Below are positions 48,987 through 62,500 of a stretch of DNA of 64,000 bases, one piece after another. This stretch comes from Owenia fusiformis. Taxonomy: Eukaryota; Annelida; Polychaeta; Sabellida; Oweniidae. Within the stretch, counting starts at the first letter, position 1, and each line of letters starts with the position of its first letter. Position numbers and translations under genes: made by a program. The notes under the pieces were generated by a model that saw nothing but the letters and a program-made list of their open reading frames with translations, searched no databases and had not been told where the DNA came from. The stretch spans positions 19,351,936-19,415,935 of the forward strand of contig CAIIXF020000006.1 in assembly GCA_903813345.2 (NCBI GenBank), given 5' to 3'.

Positions 48987-51900
48987 ATTTTCAGTTTTAC
49001 GGGTGAATCAAATAAGCCTTAATATTTTTTTGAATTTAGAAGACATTTTTTCTCAATGGATCAGTATTTGCATTTTTCTATTAAATAAAAGAAGTGCTTG
49101 AAGCACTTGTTCTCAACATTATTTTGTCAAACATACATATAAATAAATATAATTACAACATTAGATCTGACATAGTATGAGAGTATAATTTAGTACGACA
49201 ACATTTATACAATATTTTATACAAATACTTCATTTTCATTCCGTCAGGTTTTTCCTGAATCTTTCCTCTCTCACTAAACTGAAAGTCGTCATTGTCGCAT
49301 TATCGTATGTGCGGCAAGACCCCCTATGTCTTCGAATAACATGTTGCATGCAATTTCAAATGCCGATCAAATGCTTCATCAAAGTACGAAATCTCTTTAA
49401 ATGAGGGGAAAATAGGAAAATCCTGAGGAACAGGAAATAATATCAATTTAATCATAATGAAATACGCTATTTTTCTGGTTTCTTGGTACTGGCTACTTTA
49501 AGTATCTGGATGTTCTTGTAACATATTAATGATAATGACAAAGTAAAAAACAAAGAGTGTTCATGTATTTTCCTTGACTTAATATAATTTATTGTACTGT
49601 TTTGTTCAGCTGCTGATCACATAGACACCTGTACATTATAAATAAATGGGGACGTTCGTATACAATAAAACTTTTTTACAAACTGATAAATAATTATTAA
49701 GTACATTTGTAAACAATATTTCATTTGTTCTTTACAGGTGCAACAAAGCATGCGTCAGAATGTATCATGTCTGCTAGTCTACTAGTTTACATAAAAATAA
49801 ATGACCTTGAAACAGTACTGAATCCCAATTTGTTTGGCTATAAAGGAAGACCGTTTTGGGAGAAATAATCTAAGCCATGGACCAAAAAACATGCATAAAT
49901 TACATTCAGAAACATCCTTCGTAGGTACATTCACAAACCCTCAGTAAAGAAAAAAAGGTACATTGTCCTTTACCAATCATATTTTTTTACTTTTCGTTAT
50001 TATCATACCAAACTTTCAGAGGTATAATATATGAATACTTTGACCAAATGGAGAAAATTTCAAAGGATTTCGTATATATAGTAAAAAGTTAGAAAGGATT
50101 GAATATAAGAACTCCCAAAATCGTGAGGGTGACTTTTTACCATAAATTGACGTCATAAATTTGAAAAATCCTATACCCAACAATGTGCCTGTAAAGAAGG
50201 GGATCTTCTGAGACATGAATTTAAATTGTAAGTTACATTTAGAGGAATACACCATTTTAAAAGGTATTCAATCTAATAAAACTTTGTGAAAAATATCAGT
50301 GATAAAATGTTTTTCTTTATTACATTTTACATTTTTTACAAATTCATTTGAGATGACATAGATATCCATTTGAGAACAATAAATAGGGTCATTTGTATAC
50401 ACTTTTGACATTTGTTCTTGGTCATATTTTAGAAAGCTATTATGTAGGTCTGGCATGGAATGAAATTATTGTCTCAACTATCAGACTTTACTTTAAAAAA
50501 ACTGGGCTTTAGGAACAAGTGCATCCAAACATATATTCATCATTTTAGTAGATAACATGTGCCTACTCCCATAGCAAGCTACCTACATTCATTATGAAAT
50601 TAGTCATAAATAAAGATTGTTGGGTTCAATTGTTCCATATACAATAAAAACTCTTTGATGCTTCTTAATTTATTTTAGTGTTTTTTACCCTTTTTGGATA
50701 AACTTATCTCACAACAAATGAAATCTGATGTTTCAATTTCAAAAGGCAAGATCCTTGTTTCTATATAGTCACAAGGTTTAAAATTTTAGACAAGCCAGCC
50801 AGGAACATTTTTGTGATTGTTCTTCTTTCTCGTTTTACATTTCTCAAAAATGAAAAACTACCAAAGATGTCACATCAGAGTTGGTGAAAAAAGAAATAGT
50901 CTAATGATTTGACAATTGGAAACATGATAAATGATAAAAAAGTTTCAATTCATAATAATATTTCTAATCAATGCACGCTTACAACATTTTCTTGTTTGAC
51001 ATGATATACAACATATTTAATATCTTTTCCTACAAGACCAAGCCAAGATAGCATTTACTGTAGAAACCCAAGATCTACAACTCCATCCCTTGTTCACTAC
51101 TTATAAGAAAGAATTTCAAGAGTTCAGATTGTACTTAATGTCAATATGTCAATTCGAAGATGAAGACATGAAACCATAGTTTGAATTACAAAGGGCTTTC
51201 TTCCTCTACCATTAATGATTAATAAGTCTCTAGATTTAAGGCGAGGGTAAATCAATAAACGTTTAACAATATCTCTCACTTAAATACAGCATAATAATGT
51301 GCATGCAACAGAACTGTGATACTTGCATATTGCATAGGCATTGCGATATAAATGTTTGTTTTGTTAAACAAAATAGCCAAACTTTAAAGATGTATGGAGG
51401 AAAATCCGGGTACCTCATCCTTCTAATGCCAAACATGGAACTGAATTCTTCTAGCCTTCATCCGTGATATTTCTGCAGACAAATGCTACAAATGTACATG
51501 GTGGGCTACAATCAAGACACATAATATTGAGAGGAGGTTCCAGGACATAACAAAATCACAGTATACCCTGTGATTAGCTGTACTTTCTCCTTGAATTAAC
51601 TTTATAATGATCAAGAATTATTCCCAGCACTTCTGTTAAATCAATTAAGGGACAAGGCCTGTAAATTATCAATGTAAGCCCACTAAGTTAAATTACATTT
51701 AGAGGGAGGAAGTAAATTTGGATTTTGCTTTGTTAATATACCGAGTTCTTTCTTCACGAAAAGGAAACCATTTCAACAATAATAAAAATGTCCTTCTTTT
51801 CTTTAACAAAAGGAAGCCATTTTCACTGGTGCTAGAAATGTGATAGAAATGTCCTCCAGGGTGACATTCCCTAGTAATTTCCACATCCTCTTTCACTGAA

Positions 51901-53351
51901 TGGATGAATTACTATAGAATTACTACAATGGCTTCTGTTATTGTGCAATGTATTCCATAGTCATTGTCCCATTTAACATTTTTCCTTATGATGTACAGTA
52001 CATCTTAGCTTTGTCTAAACAGACTCTTTCACAGTTGAAGAGTAAAACAACTCACAAGTCAACATATCATTATCCATGTAATGTATAGTGCCCGAAAGTC
52101 AACACTTGCTGAAGAACAAACTTAAGTTTATTAAGAGGGAAGGCCATCGATGAAAAGTTAACCAGAACATGTGCTTTATTTTAAAAATCAAAAATCGAAT
52201 TCCATGTGGTGATAATATTTTGATGATAGGTAATCTGAAGTGTATTGAAGGGAATCCATTATTAAATTGACCTAGTCCCTTTATTATACCTCAAATCTAT
52301 TTCACAAGTTGCAATAAGGCCAACATGGATGCTTTTATTATTCTATTCTCCGGGGAAGCCCTTACAACAAAATTGTGTTTTGAAATTATTTTTTTTGAGG
52401 AATGGCCAGGTGAGAGGTGATGCTAATCATGCTACATATACATTTACTTGTTTTGGTAAATTTTCTGATAAATATATCAAATTGAGGGAAAATCTATCTC
52501 TTTCATATGTTTGTGGAGATAACTAGCAAACCAGGTATATATCCTCAAAAATTAATCCAATTGTAAGGGCCTCAAGTACTTAATCCGTAAAATGTGGAGC
52601 TTTCAATGCCATATTCTGCATTCAGAAACATGAGATGCAACAACCTTTTGTTTGTACCCTCAGATTAAAATCTCAAATTGTCGTGGACATTCCATATCAT
52701 ATTTCACATTAATTATATAAAGTGCAAATATTTCAGACAAATCTATAGTCCACAATTCATTTTCCCTACATATAAATTATGGAGCACTTAATAATTGTAT
52801 TACATCATTTGAAGAAAATTTCTGACAATGTGGTATTCTACTTCAATGGAGGAAAGGTACTAAAATGAATCATTAATTCAAAAACATAATCCCCGCCGTC
52901 CCTTGCAAAGATTACAATAATCTAAAGTCACTTAGAATAAAAATTACAATAATCTTAATTCACTTTAGAATAAATATAGACTTCTGGATAGTGTATAGAA
53001 AAACTCAAATTATTCTGACTGACTGTGTGTTTTTCAAATATTAAATAGATATTGTTCGAAACAGAAGTTGCATGTTTTAGGGATTTAATATCAAAACATC
53101 ACCAATGGTAACAAAAATATTTTGATTCATTAATAGCTCGCTCTTTATGTTTTACTGTACAATTACATCCTATGGGAAAATTAATTCATAACATTGCAAT
53201 AATCATATTGTAACCCTCTAAACAGATTTATTTTGATTGCAGCAATCTGATTTCAAAAGAGCTGCCGTTTCAATTATGCCATACAATATTACATTTTTAA
53301 AGGGTAGACAAAACAACACAAAGTAACATCTTTGCAAGGGTGTTTCCTTGG
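48987..53351. other. AT-rich region between the convergent genes
   Basis: Very AT-rich sequence without a recognisable gene. The right end must contain the TOP3B 3' untranslated region; an AATAAA-type signal on the minus strand (TTTATT at 53227-53232) lies about 120 bases past the stop. Open frames here (50016-50255, 51699-51896, 52329-52526) have no features. Confidence 0.45.
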
Positions 53352-53579
53352 CTACACGAAATATGCAGCTAGTTGCGACATTTTATCCTTTGGCACTCTT
53401 CCACCTCTCCCCCTACCCCTACCCCCACGTCCTCTGCCCCTTCCCCTAGAGGCTCTGTTGCGGTTAAATCCACGCATCCGCAATGACGCATGTTTTAGTT
53501 CCACTAATGGTTTTAAGATGACATCACAGAATGGACAGCCAGAATGTTCCGTAGCGCCATCTGTCAGTGGAGTCTTGGT
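53352..53579 (-). CDS. TOP3B: TOP3B last exon: final zinc motif and RGG tail
   Basis: 75 codons plus stop. Encodes [20 protein letters not shown] and [17 protein letters not shown], then an Arg-Gly-rich segment ([17 protein letters not shown]) and [16 protein letters not shown] boxes bind RNA, and in TOP3B this segment supports its RNA role. The last residues are almost invariant among animal TOP3B proteins. Acceptor TTTGCAG at the 5' side. Confidence 0.97.
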   Translation of the reverse strand, partial: TKTPLTDGATEHSGCPFCDVILKPLVELKHASLRMRGFNRNRASRGRGRGRGGRGRGRGGRVPKDKMSQLAAYFV

Positions 53580-56500
53580 CTGCAAAATATAATTCAGGCA
53601 AAATGAATTTACAATATTACACATAAAGTACATGTATTTGCACAGGAGCTTGTTCAGTTTTCCAAAAATTGTCTCTATTGTCACATTTATGATCAAGTAT
53701 TATTTGATGCCCATGTATTTTCTCTTTTTGAGATGTTACTGCACTAATAGACTAATAGTTATAAAGATATCACTGATTGGTAAACTCTCTTCCCCAGAGT
53801 CTGATCAAGAAAAAAAATTTTGGGCTGCTAAAACCAAAAATTAGGCCCAGATTTTTAAAAACTAAGGCCCATTTTTTATAAACTGGCCCAAAAAGGCCTA
53901 AATAATGTATTGGCCCAAAAAAGGCCAAATTATGCCCAAAAAGGCCAATTTTTGAGGCCTTTACAAAAGTTTGGGGCCCTGAAACTTTTTTCTGGGCCCA
54001 CGAAACGGGGGGGGGGGGGGCCTCATGGACTAGATCCACCAGTGTTCCCCCAACCCTCACAAAAAATAGTGACAAATTATATTTTGAAATACTTAAAATG
54101 CACCATATACAATGTAAATTTTGAAAATGTACGGTGGTGAGCCCCCCCCATAACCACCTTGCTTCCCTCACAGAGATGTATCCTAAAAAATTGCACCTCC
54201 TTGACATTTGTGACGATGCCCCTGAGTAGCGTTTAAAAACATATTTCAATCACTAGTCTACATTGTCAAGGTTCATTAAGTCCAGCTGACTGAAGATTTC
54301 TTTCTTGCATATGAAACTGATATCATGAGCATTTCTACAATTCAACCTTCAAAACAAATTCAATAGTTGGGTCTACTAAAAAACAAAATATCTTGATTTA
54401 TTTGACTTTTTGTGTGGTAAACTCCGCAATAAATTCTATACAAACAGGATGCATAGACAAGTATTCAAAATTTCAATTCCGGATGTCGTAAATATCACAT
54501 ATTTCATAACAGCTGTAAAGTATTTAATCTTGACACAAGTGTACGTGTATGTGTTATTCCTGCATAAATAACCCTTGCAACAATGTCAATGTCATCATTA
54601 TTGGTTTTTGAAACCATAATTCACCAACCAATATTGTTTACTTGTAATGTTTCAGGCTGGTTAATGTTTTAAATCCAGAATTCTATTTCCACAACTGATA
54701 TGCATAAAGATTATTTAATGAGAGGGATGGGTTTAACCTCAAACACTATTAAGGTCAATTTTCTGTTTAGAGAATATTCTTTTTGAGAAAAGGACCAGGC
54801 ATGTTTAATCAGCCTTTTCTAGTAATTACCATAAAAAATACAAAAATACCTTTCCAATGGTCCTTTTTCCATATAGCTTTGAAATCTCGTTAAAGTCTCA
54901 TTTTTAATGAAATTTTAGGATATCTGCATTTTTAACCATTAGAGACTAACATTTTTTTCTATTTGATGGCATATTTGAATTCTGTGTGTAATTTTCTATC
55001 AAAACAACGTTGATTTGCAGTATTATTTACCTTTATTCAAATTCTAATGATTTTCTAGTTGTCTAAAAAAAGTCGGGCTAAATCCCCATTGACACAATGC
55101 TGAAAAACCTTTAAAAGTTCATTTACTCCTACAAGGATCACAATTTTATTATGAAATCGCAATCCACATGTCAATAAGATATAGTTACATTCCAATAGTG
55201 TTTTACATTGATCTAAATGGAATTACTTCTTAAATCAATAAATAAAGTGACCCTGGCAATACATTTACATGTATTCTAGCTGTAGCCTAGCCCTACCAAT
55301 ACCCATGATGCCATCTATTTTCCGTTTATATGGAAAAGGGTCAATTGTAAAAAATGTTAGCCTCAAGAAAAGCATGCAAAATGCTATACCAGGAAGGGAG
55401 GCACCACAGAGTAAACATTAAAGGGCCTTACCTTGTTAAAGGTGACATCCAATATGGCAGTTCCACACTCCTCACACATCTCTTCTGAGACAGCAACACG
55501 ATGGGCATTATCAAAGAAGTTGACTACTACGTTACATCTGAAAATGAACATGTAAAACCATATAGCAACAAGGTTATAAATCGATTAAATGTCTTCCATA
55601 CAGAATGCAAACACAGTGAGAGAAAGCCAAGGGTACTTAAACCAATATGGAAATATTATATATTTTAGGAAAATGCATAGTGAGAATGATAGACTCAAGA
55701 ATGAGTCAATCAAAGATTCCCCAGTGTAATTTCAGAGCCATCTTTCAATGACTTTCAATGACCAAAGGCACCAAAGTAAAATAAAATGAAACAACAGCTC
55801 CAATTATGAACATTTCACTCACTTGCTATTGTTACAAGCCATTTTCCACTTCGGTGCCGAATTTGGGTCCAGTACCAGGATCCCATTCTCACACTCTGGG
55901 CACAAAGCCACACCAAACTGTTGCAGAGCATGGCCACACGTCGGGTGCGTACATTCGTTACAGCCCATTCCTTTTCTCATCTCCCTGAATGGTGGGTTGT
56001 TGTAGCAATATGGACACAAGGGGTAGCTCTAGAAGTGGGAAAATACATAAGCTTCACATAGTTCATAGCAAGATCAGGCATGGCTTCATACTGTCAGATC
56101 AGCTTATACGAGGGTTCTTCAATAATTACTGATCCAAATGCTCTCATTTTATGATTCTTGAAGTATCAGCATGAAATTTTCAGTGATCATTGCAGATATC
56201 ATGTATAAGTAGCTTTATATACAAAGTACAGTACCTGTATATTTTGTGAATTTCAATATTTCAACATGAAAATCCAGCACCAGAGTGCAATTAGCGAGAG
56301 AAGAAAACAGACATGTTTTCTTTCAATGCTCTAACCAATACAGAACTACAAAAACAAATACTTCATTCATAAGCATATGAACATGTAAACATACCTTTCC
56401 CTTGGAACCTGTGCTAGAGATAACCAGCTCAAAGTCATCCAAGGGACACTTAAGTTCCTTGTAAAGCTTGATCGCACCATTCTGAGGTAAGCTGTAAGTC

Positions 56501-59500
56501 TCGTCACACTGGGGGCAGTGGAGGCGGCTTGGTTTTGCTTGAATGAACTTCATAAATCTGCGACATTTCCCACATCTGAATATAAATTAATGACATCTTT
56601 TTCAATACTCAACAACTACAAATCGATAAATGTTCTCTGAAAAATTAGGTGATTTTATCAAACAAAGCAAGAGCATGAGTCACCTTACTTATGGTACACC
56701 CCTTGTATATCTTTAATGGAAAGAATACTTTTATTGATGCATCATGTTAAGAATTCTCAGAAACCTTAAGAAATCTTACAATTATCTTAGAAAAAGATTT
56801 TAGTGCAGAGTTTAGATTTTTTATCAAGCTTAGTGGAGTGACAGTGGCCTCTATATGGAAGGTCTCAATTTGGTTCTATATTTGCTTACCAATGGTATTC
56901 ATAGCAAAGAGACCTAGAGACAGTGAAACTCAATTTAAGCTGAATATTTCATGTTATCCTAGAAAATAATATAACAACCAATCCCAGCAGATCAGAAAAC
57001 TTTATTACACTCTCTAATCCATGTACATGATAGGTCATTAATTGTCTCGTTGTATTATGAACATGTTAAGACCATATGTAGTGTTTTACTCAGAATTCTA
57101 TCTCAAAGTGAGTGTGAAATTCGTACTTTCACAATTCAAACCATATATGGTCAAAATATGCCTATTTTTCATGATTTTTCAGCAGCCACTTGCTTATGCT
57201 GGGGAGATCATGTATATTTTGCATGATACGTATTTTTTCCTATTTTATCAGGATTTCATTTACATACAGCAGATTTACCATGTGTGGTCTACCAACACCA
57301 CAGCCACATTTATCTATGGCAAGCTCACATCCACAATTGCAATAAATAAAATAAAATAATATCATTGAAATACATTAATTTGAAAAAGAGCAATCATTAT
57401 ATTGATTTCTCATTGAAATCCATGTACTTTTAATAACAGACCTTGTGGTTTTTATTAAATGTAGCATGGTGTAGATATTTTATATTTGAAAGGATTCCTG
57501 AATTACAAGAACAGTGTATTTATACTTGATTCAACTTATTCTTTCATAAAATCTATTCTTACACTCAAGCACCTTATTTACTGTAAATACATTATTGAAG
57601 TTTCTATCATTTAAAGGTTAATTTGTGATTCAGAGCATTAATTCACAGAGAAGCCTACATGAGAATTTTTGAAAGTTCTGTTGTTTGATTCATTTCAATC
57701 CAGGCACCATTGATTCGCTAAATGCAACACACATGGTCTTCATGCAGTTAATTTCAATTTCTGACATGTGAAATTACATTTAATATTTACATTACTAATG
57801 GCATTATGTTTAGTTAGTCTATGAACCTGTTTATCAACAGACAGAAGGTAATTTGGAATTCACTCTAAACTACCCTGTAAACTATTTATCAACAAAAACC
57901 CTAACCTAACAGGGGTACTGATTAAGAGGTTCGATTTGCAAAGTCATGTTAGTGATTTCGTTTTTTACATTGTACAATAGAGTGCAAAGTTGATTTGATA
58001 ATTTGCATACACTGGATAACCAGGAGATAGAAAATGGTCTCATGTCACAGATGCCTACAAAACGCTCAAAAAGATTCAGATTCACCTAATCACGCGGTAG
58101 TATCTCTTCGGGACGTATCGAAACCACTCCGTCCCGAAAAACCGTTAATTTGAATTTAAAACCTACCCCAGTGTTTGAAAATCAAGGATTTTGAGTCTCA
58201 CACTTCACCGTTTTTCTTCAAACTTGTTTCGTACAAAGCTTCACAGAAATACCTTTCAGTCGATACATTGTTTTCGTGTACAAAGTACCTCGTTTTAGCG
58301 GCGTTTTGGTCCCCAGCTGTGAGATAAAGCAAATTTTCATAACTTTCAACTGTAAGTCAAGTTATCTCGCCAGTCTTTTACCCATTCTCGCCCATAATTT
58401 CAGAATGGACTCCCATTACAACCTTCCATCGCTACGTCTTGATTTTTGGGCATCAAACGCAGCAGTTTCTAAATCATCCACACTTCTCAAATTTGGTCAA
58501 ATTTGAAGAGATGTGTGGATGATTTAGAAACTGCTGCGTTTGATGCCCAAAAATCAAAACGTAGCGATGGAAGGTTGTAATGGGAGTGCATTCTGAAATT
58601 ATGAGCGAGAATGGGTAAAAGACTGGCGAGATAACTTGACTTACAGTTGAAAGTTATGAAAATTTGCTTTATCTCGCAGCTGGGGACCAAAACGCCGCTA
58701 AAACGAGGTACTTTGTACACGAAAACAATGTATCGACTGAAAGGTATTTCTGTGAAGCTTTGTACGGAACAAGTTTGAAGAAAAACTGTGAAGTGTGAGA
58801 CTCACAATCCTTGATTTTCAAACACTGGGGTAGGTTTTAAATTCAAATTAACGGTTTTTCGGGACGGAGTGGTTTCGATACGTCCCGAAGAGATACTACC
58901 GCGTGCTAATGTGTTCTCTCTCTAAATTACTTTTGTGGTGAGGTTTTATAAGACTGTTCCGTCAACAATTCACAAGGATGAATGGGTGATCTGGCAGTTG
59001 ATAGAATGGGTGAAATTCAAGCAAATCAACATTTCAAGATTTTTTATAATGGGGAGAGTGGGGGAGGTGTAGACCCTAACAAAATAACAATATTTTTCAG
59101 AATAATCAATTTTCCTTGACAACCTACCTTGAAAGTGGTTTTCCACTGGAAGCTAAGGATGAAAACGTCACTTCGAATAATTCATCCATTCCAACAATAT
59201 TACTGACAAAATATTTGAACTTTTGACTAAATATCATCTTCACATGATTGGTCACCGCATGGAAGTCTGCCTTCCCCGAGGCTATGAGGTTCAGCTGTGT
59301 TTCTATGGCGGATCTCATGGATGGCAGCACTAGCTCAGGGTCAATCTAAATGGAAGAATGTACAATTAATTGAATAACCGCTCCGACACCATTTGACACT
59401 GTGAAACAAACTTTAATTTGAAAATACTGTATTTTCTCAAATGAGCGCACAGTTCCTATGAGCGCATATGGGACTTTTACGTATGTTGAATATTGTCTCA

Positions 59501-62500
59501 AGAAAACAAAAAGTTTAATGCATTAGTTTCGATCATTTACACAAGATATCAATCGATGATTACATTTAATGCAGAGAAAGAAATAAAGGAGCTGTAGAGT
59601 ATATTAACCTTAGTGATAACAACTAAAAAGATTGTCGGGAATATTTTTCTAATTTTTTTGTATGAGTGCTTATGGAATCTCCCAATATTGTACCCTTTTG
59701 AATTTCAATCTGGAAACTGTATTATACGCTTATTAGAGAAAAAACGGTATTGACTTATTAACAAACCTTTTGGTATCCATGGACGAGCACAATCCCCAAG
59801 GGTGTTGGTCTGAGCCTTCTGCCACCACCAACATTCACATAGTTTCTCTCACAGATATTGTTTATATGTACAGCGATACTAGCATCAGTACCAATCCCAT
59901 GTTTCTCCATTAAACCAATCAGCTCAGCCTCTGTAAGGTAATCTGGCGGACTTGTTTGTCTCTCAACTAATTTGGCCTGTAAGATTAAAAGTGAACATTA
60001 AACATCGATATGCAAATACCTCTTCAAAATGACTGTCCTCTATAATTTAGTGAATTTGGGATACATATTTGCCTCTTCTATAAGGTGAAACTCAAATGAA
60101 CATTAGGAAGTTTGGGATACATTTGCCTATTCCATAGGGCGAGACTCTCCTTAAATCTTAGTAAAGTCCTTATTACATGGAGATCACAATAAGGCCCTAA
60201 ATGAACATAACAACTCTGGGATACATTTGCCTCTTCTATAAGTAGAGACTGCACACCTGTAAACATGAATTTTGTGACACATTATCCTCTATAAAGTGAA
60301 ACTGTCCCTAAAAGAACATAATGAATAGTGGGATTTATTTGCCTCTTCTATAGGCAGAAACTGTCCTAAGTGAACACAGTGAATTATGGGATACAAACCT
60401 CTTCTATAGGTAAAGATTGACCCTCTGTAAAAACAGGCATCTTTTCGTCCTGGGTGATGGCCTGCCATGTCATAAGACCTGTGTACCCAGGGTCTATCAG
60501 ACTTTTCCCAGTACAAGAAAACTTCTCCTGGCCAATCTTGAAGTGGGCAGTAGTCTGGAGGTATTTGCAGTCAGAACTCACCTAGAATTAAGTGAATATA
60601 TCATATTACATTTCTTGATATTCTATTTTGTATTTGTCAATACTCGCTTGATCTACATTGGATTCCTTGTATATTTTTACAACTTGTGGATAATACCCTA
60701 ATATTACATCCTGATAAATTTCAAAGGAATTGGTTTATTTATTGCAGAGATATGAGATGTCAAAAAGCGGGACGTTTTTTTTGGGACACCCGATATATTA
60801 ATGGATAAATGCAAGGAGCTCATGCATCTCGAACTCAAGACCTCATGGTTACGGCAACAGCATCTAGCTTAGCTTCTTATGGCAATGAAATTACTATTTG
60901 GTTTGTATATGAACCTGAGAACATGAAACAAGCATTTGTAATTAGAGTCAACCTTGAAATTACTCTTAATTTAATGTCTGACCTGAGAAGATACTCTCAT
61001 AAAATATTTCATTATTAAAAGGCATCTAGATTTTTCAATATCCGACTGCAGTCAAATCAGTAAAGATCAAAACAGGGAGGATTTTATAAAGGAGAAATGT
61101 ACAGTATAACAAACCCCTGCTTAAAACCTACTGTAGCAATGAAGTGCCTAGTGATGAAATCATACAGCCTCCAATTCTCAGAGCCAAGCTCTGCCTCTGA
61201 AGCTGCTCTCATTGGAGTGATGGGAGGATGGTCCCCAGCATCATGGCCTTTACGGGGTCTGTTGATACCCTGGGCTAGTAGGTCATTCACTGATTGTCCC
61301 CAAGATGTGTTAGACAACTGTTGTTGAAGGGTTCCCCTGGATAATACAAAACAATTAATTTGGAAAAACAGAAATTTGAAATATATACAGAACATTGTGA
61401 AATAAAATACAACAAAGATCGCCAGCTTTAGGACCTATTTTAGGTAGGTAGTTACCAATTTCACCATCGCGTAGCTGGCAGATGAATGAAAAGTTCCCTT
61501 AAACTTCAATTTTCAATAGATTTAGTGGATCAATTTTCCCAAAACCCGTTTGAGATATTTATACAACTGAAAATATGTCCATAAAAGAAAAATATTATCT
61601 GTCCAATACAAGAAAAGAGTTTCACTTTTAAATTACATACAGACTGTATTTCACTGTTAATAGCATGGGCTCTATATATATAGGGAATCTACTCTGCCTA
61701 GAAGTCACATTTTCAGAGGAAATTAAAATTTCGAAGTTGAGTAACAGTTTTTAAAACCACATTTCTAGATGTAATTCTAGATGTAAATTTCACTAAATCA
61801 GGATTATTTCTACATGCGTCTAGTCATTAAATATAACATTTACCTCAAATCAAATTTATCAGGATAATGTGTAGTTTCAGTTCTTGGATAACTTATGTAA
61901 CCCTGGGTGTATAACCTTTCTGCAATCTGCATTGTATGCTGGGGACTCATACCTAAAATCACATACAAAGTCATTTACATATTGTATTTGACAATAAGAA
62001 TATACGAGTACCTCAATTCTGATTTTTTTTTATTTCCAAGATAAATATTTTAAAGCTATTTATAGTATTTATTATATCAGGCTAAAACAATAAGAATACA
62101 ATACATACCTGAATTCTGAATATTTTTTTCTTATTTCAAAGATAATATACTTTAACGGTAGCAAATAAATAGAGTCCTAAACTTACCAAGTCCAGTACTG
62201 GCCATTTTAAGCATCTCAACAGTGTTCAAAGCCAACGGGCGCTGTTTCACCTTCTCTTTTTTAGTAACTGAAGTTACGCTGTAACATAACACAATTCAGA
62301 AATACTGTAACTAATAAATCATTGTCACTCATCATTTATAACATGGTTTTAATGAGAGCAAAGAAATCAATATATTTATGTTTATTCATTAATCCTTCAA
62401 ATAAAGAAACATGTAGTAAAATATAAAGTGGTAACACTATAAGAAACCCATTCCTTGACAAACAGCATTTGTACTTTTACCAAAATATAATTGTACATTA

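Noticed and set aside
53770-54249. 159-codon minus-strand open frame
   Set aside because: It runs through degenerate GGCC-rich repeats and a G-run inside a TOP3B intron; no domain.
58276-58720. Two related ~76-residue proteins on opposite strands
   Set aside because: They are the same arm sequence of a foldback MITE read from both sides.
60760-60805. Mariner-like end (TTTTTTTGGGACACCCGATA)
   Set aside because: The matching opposite end was not found nearby, so a whole element could not be supported.
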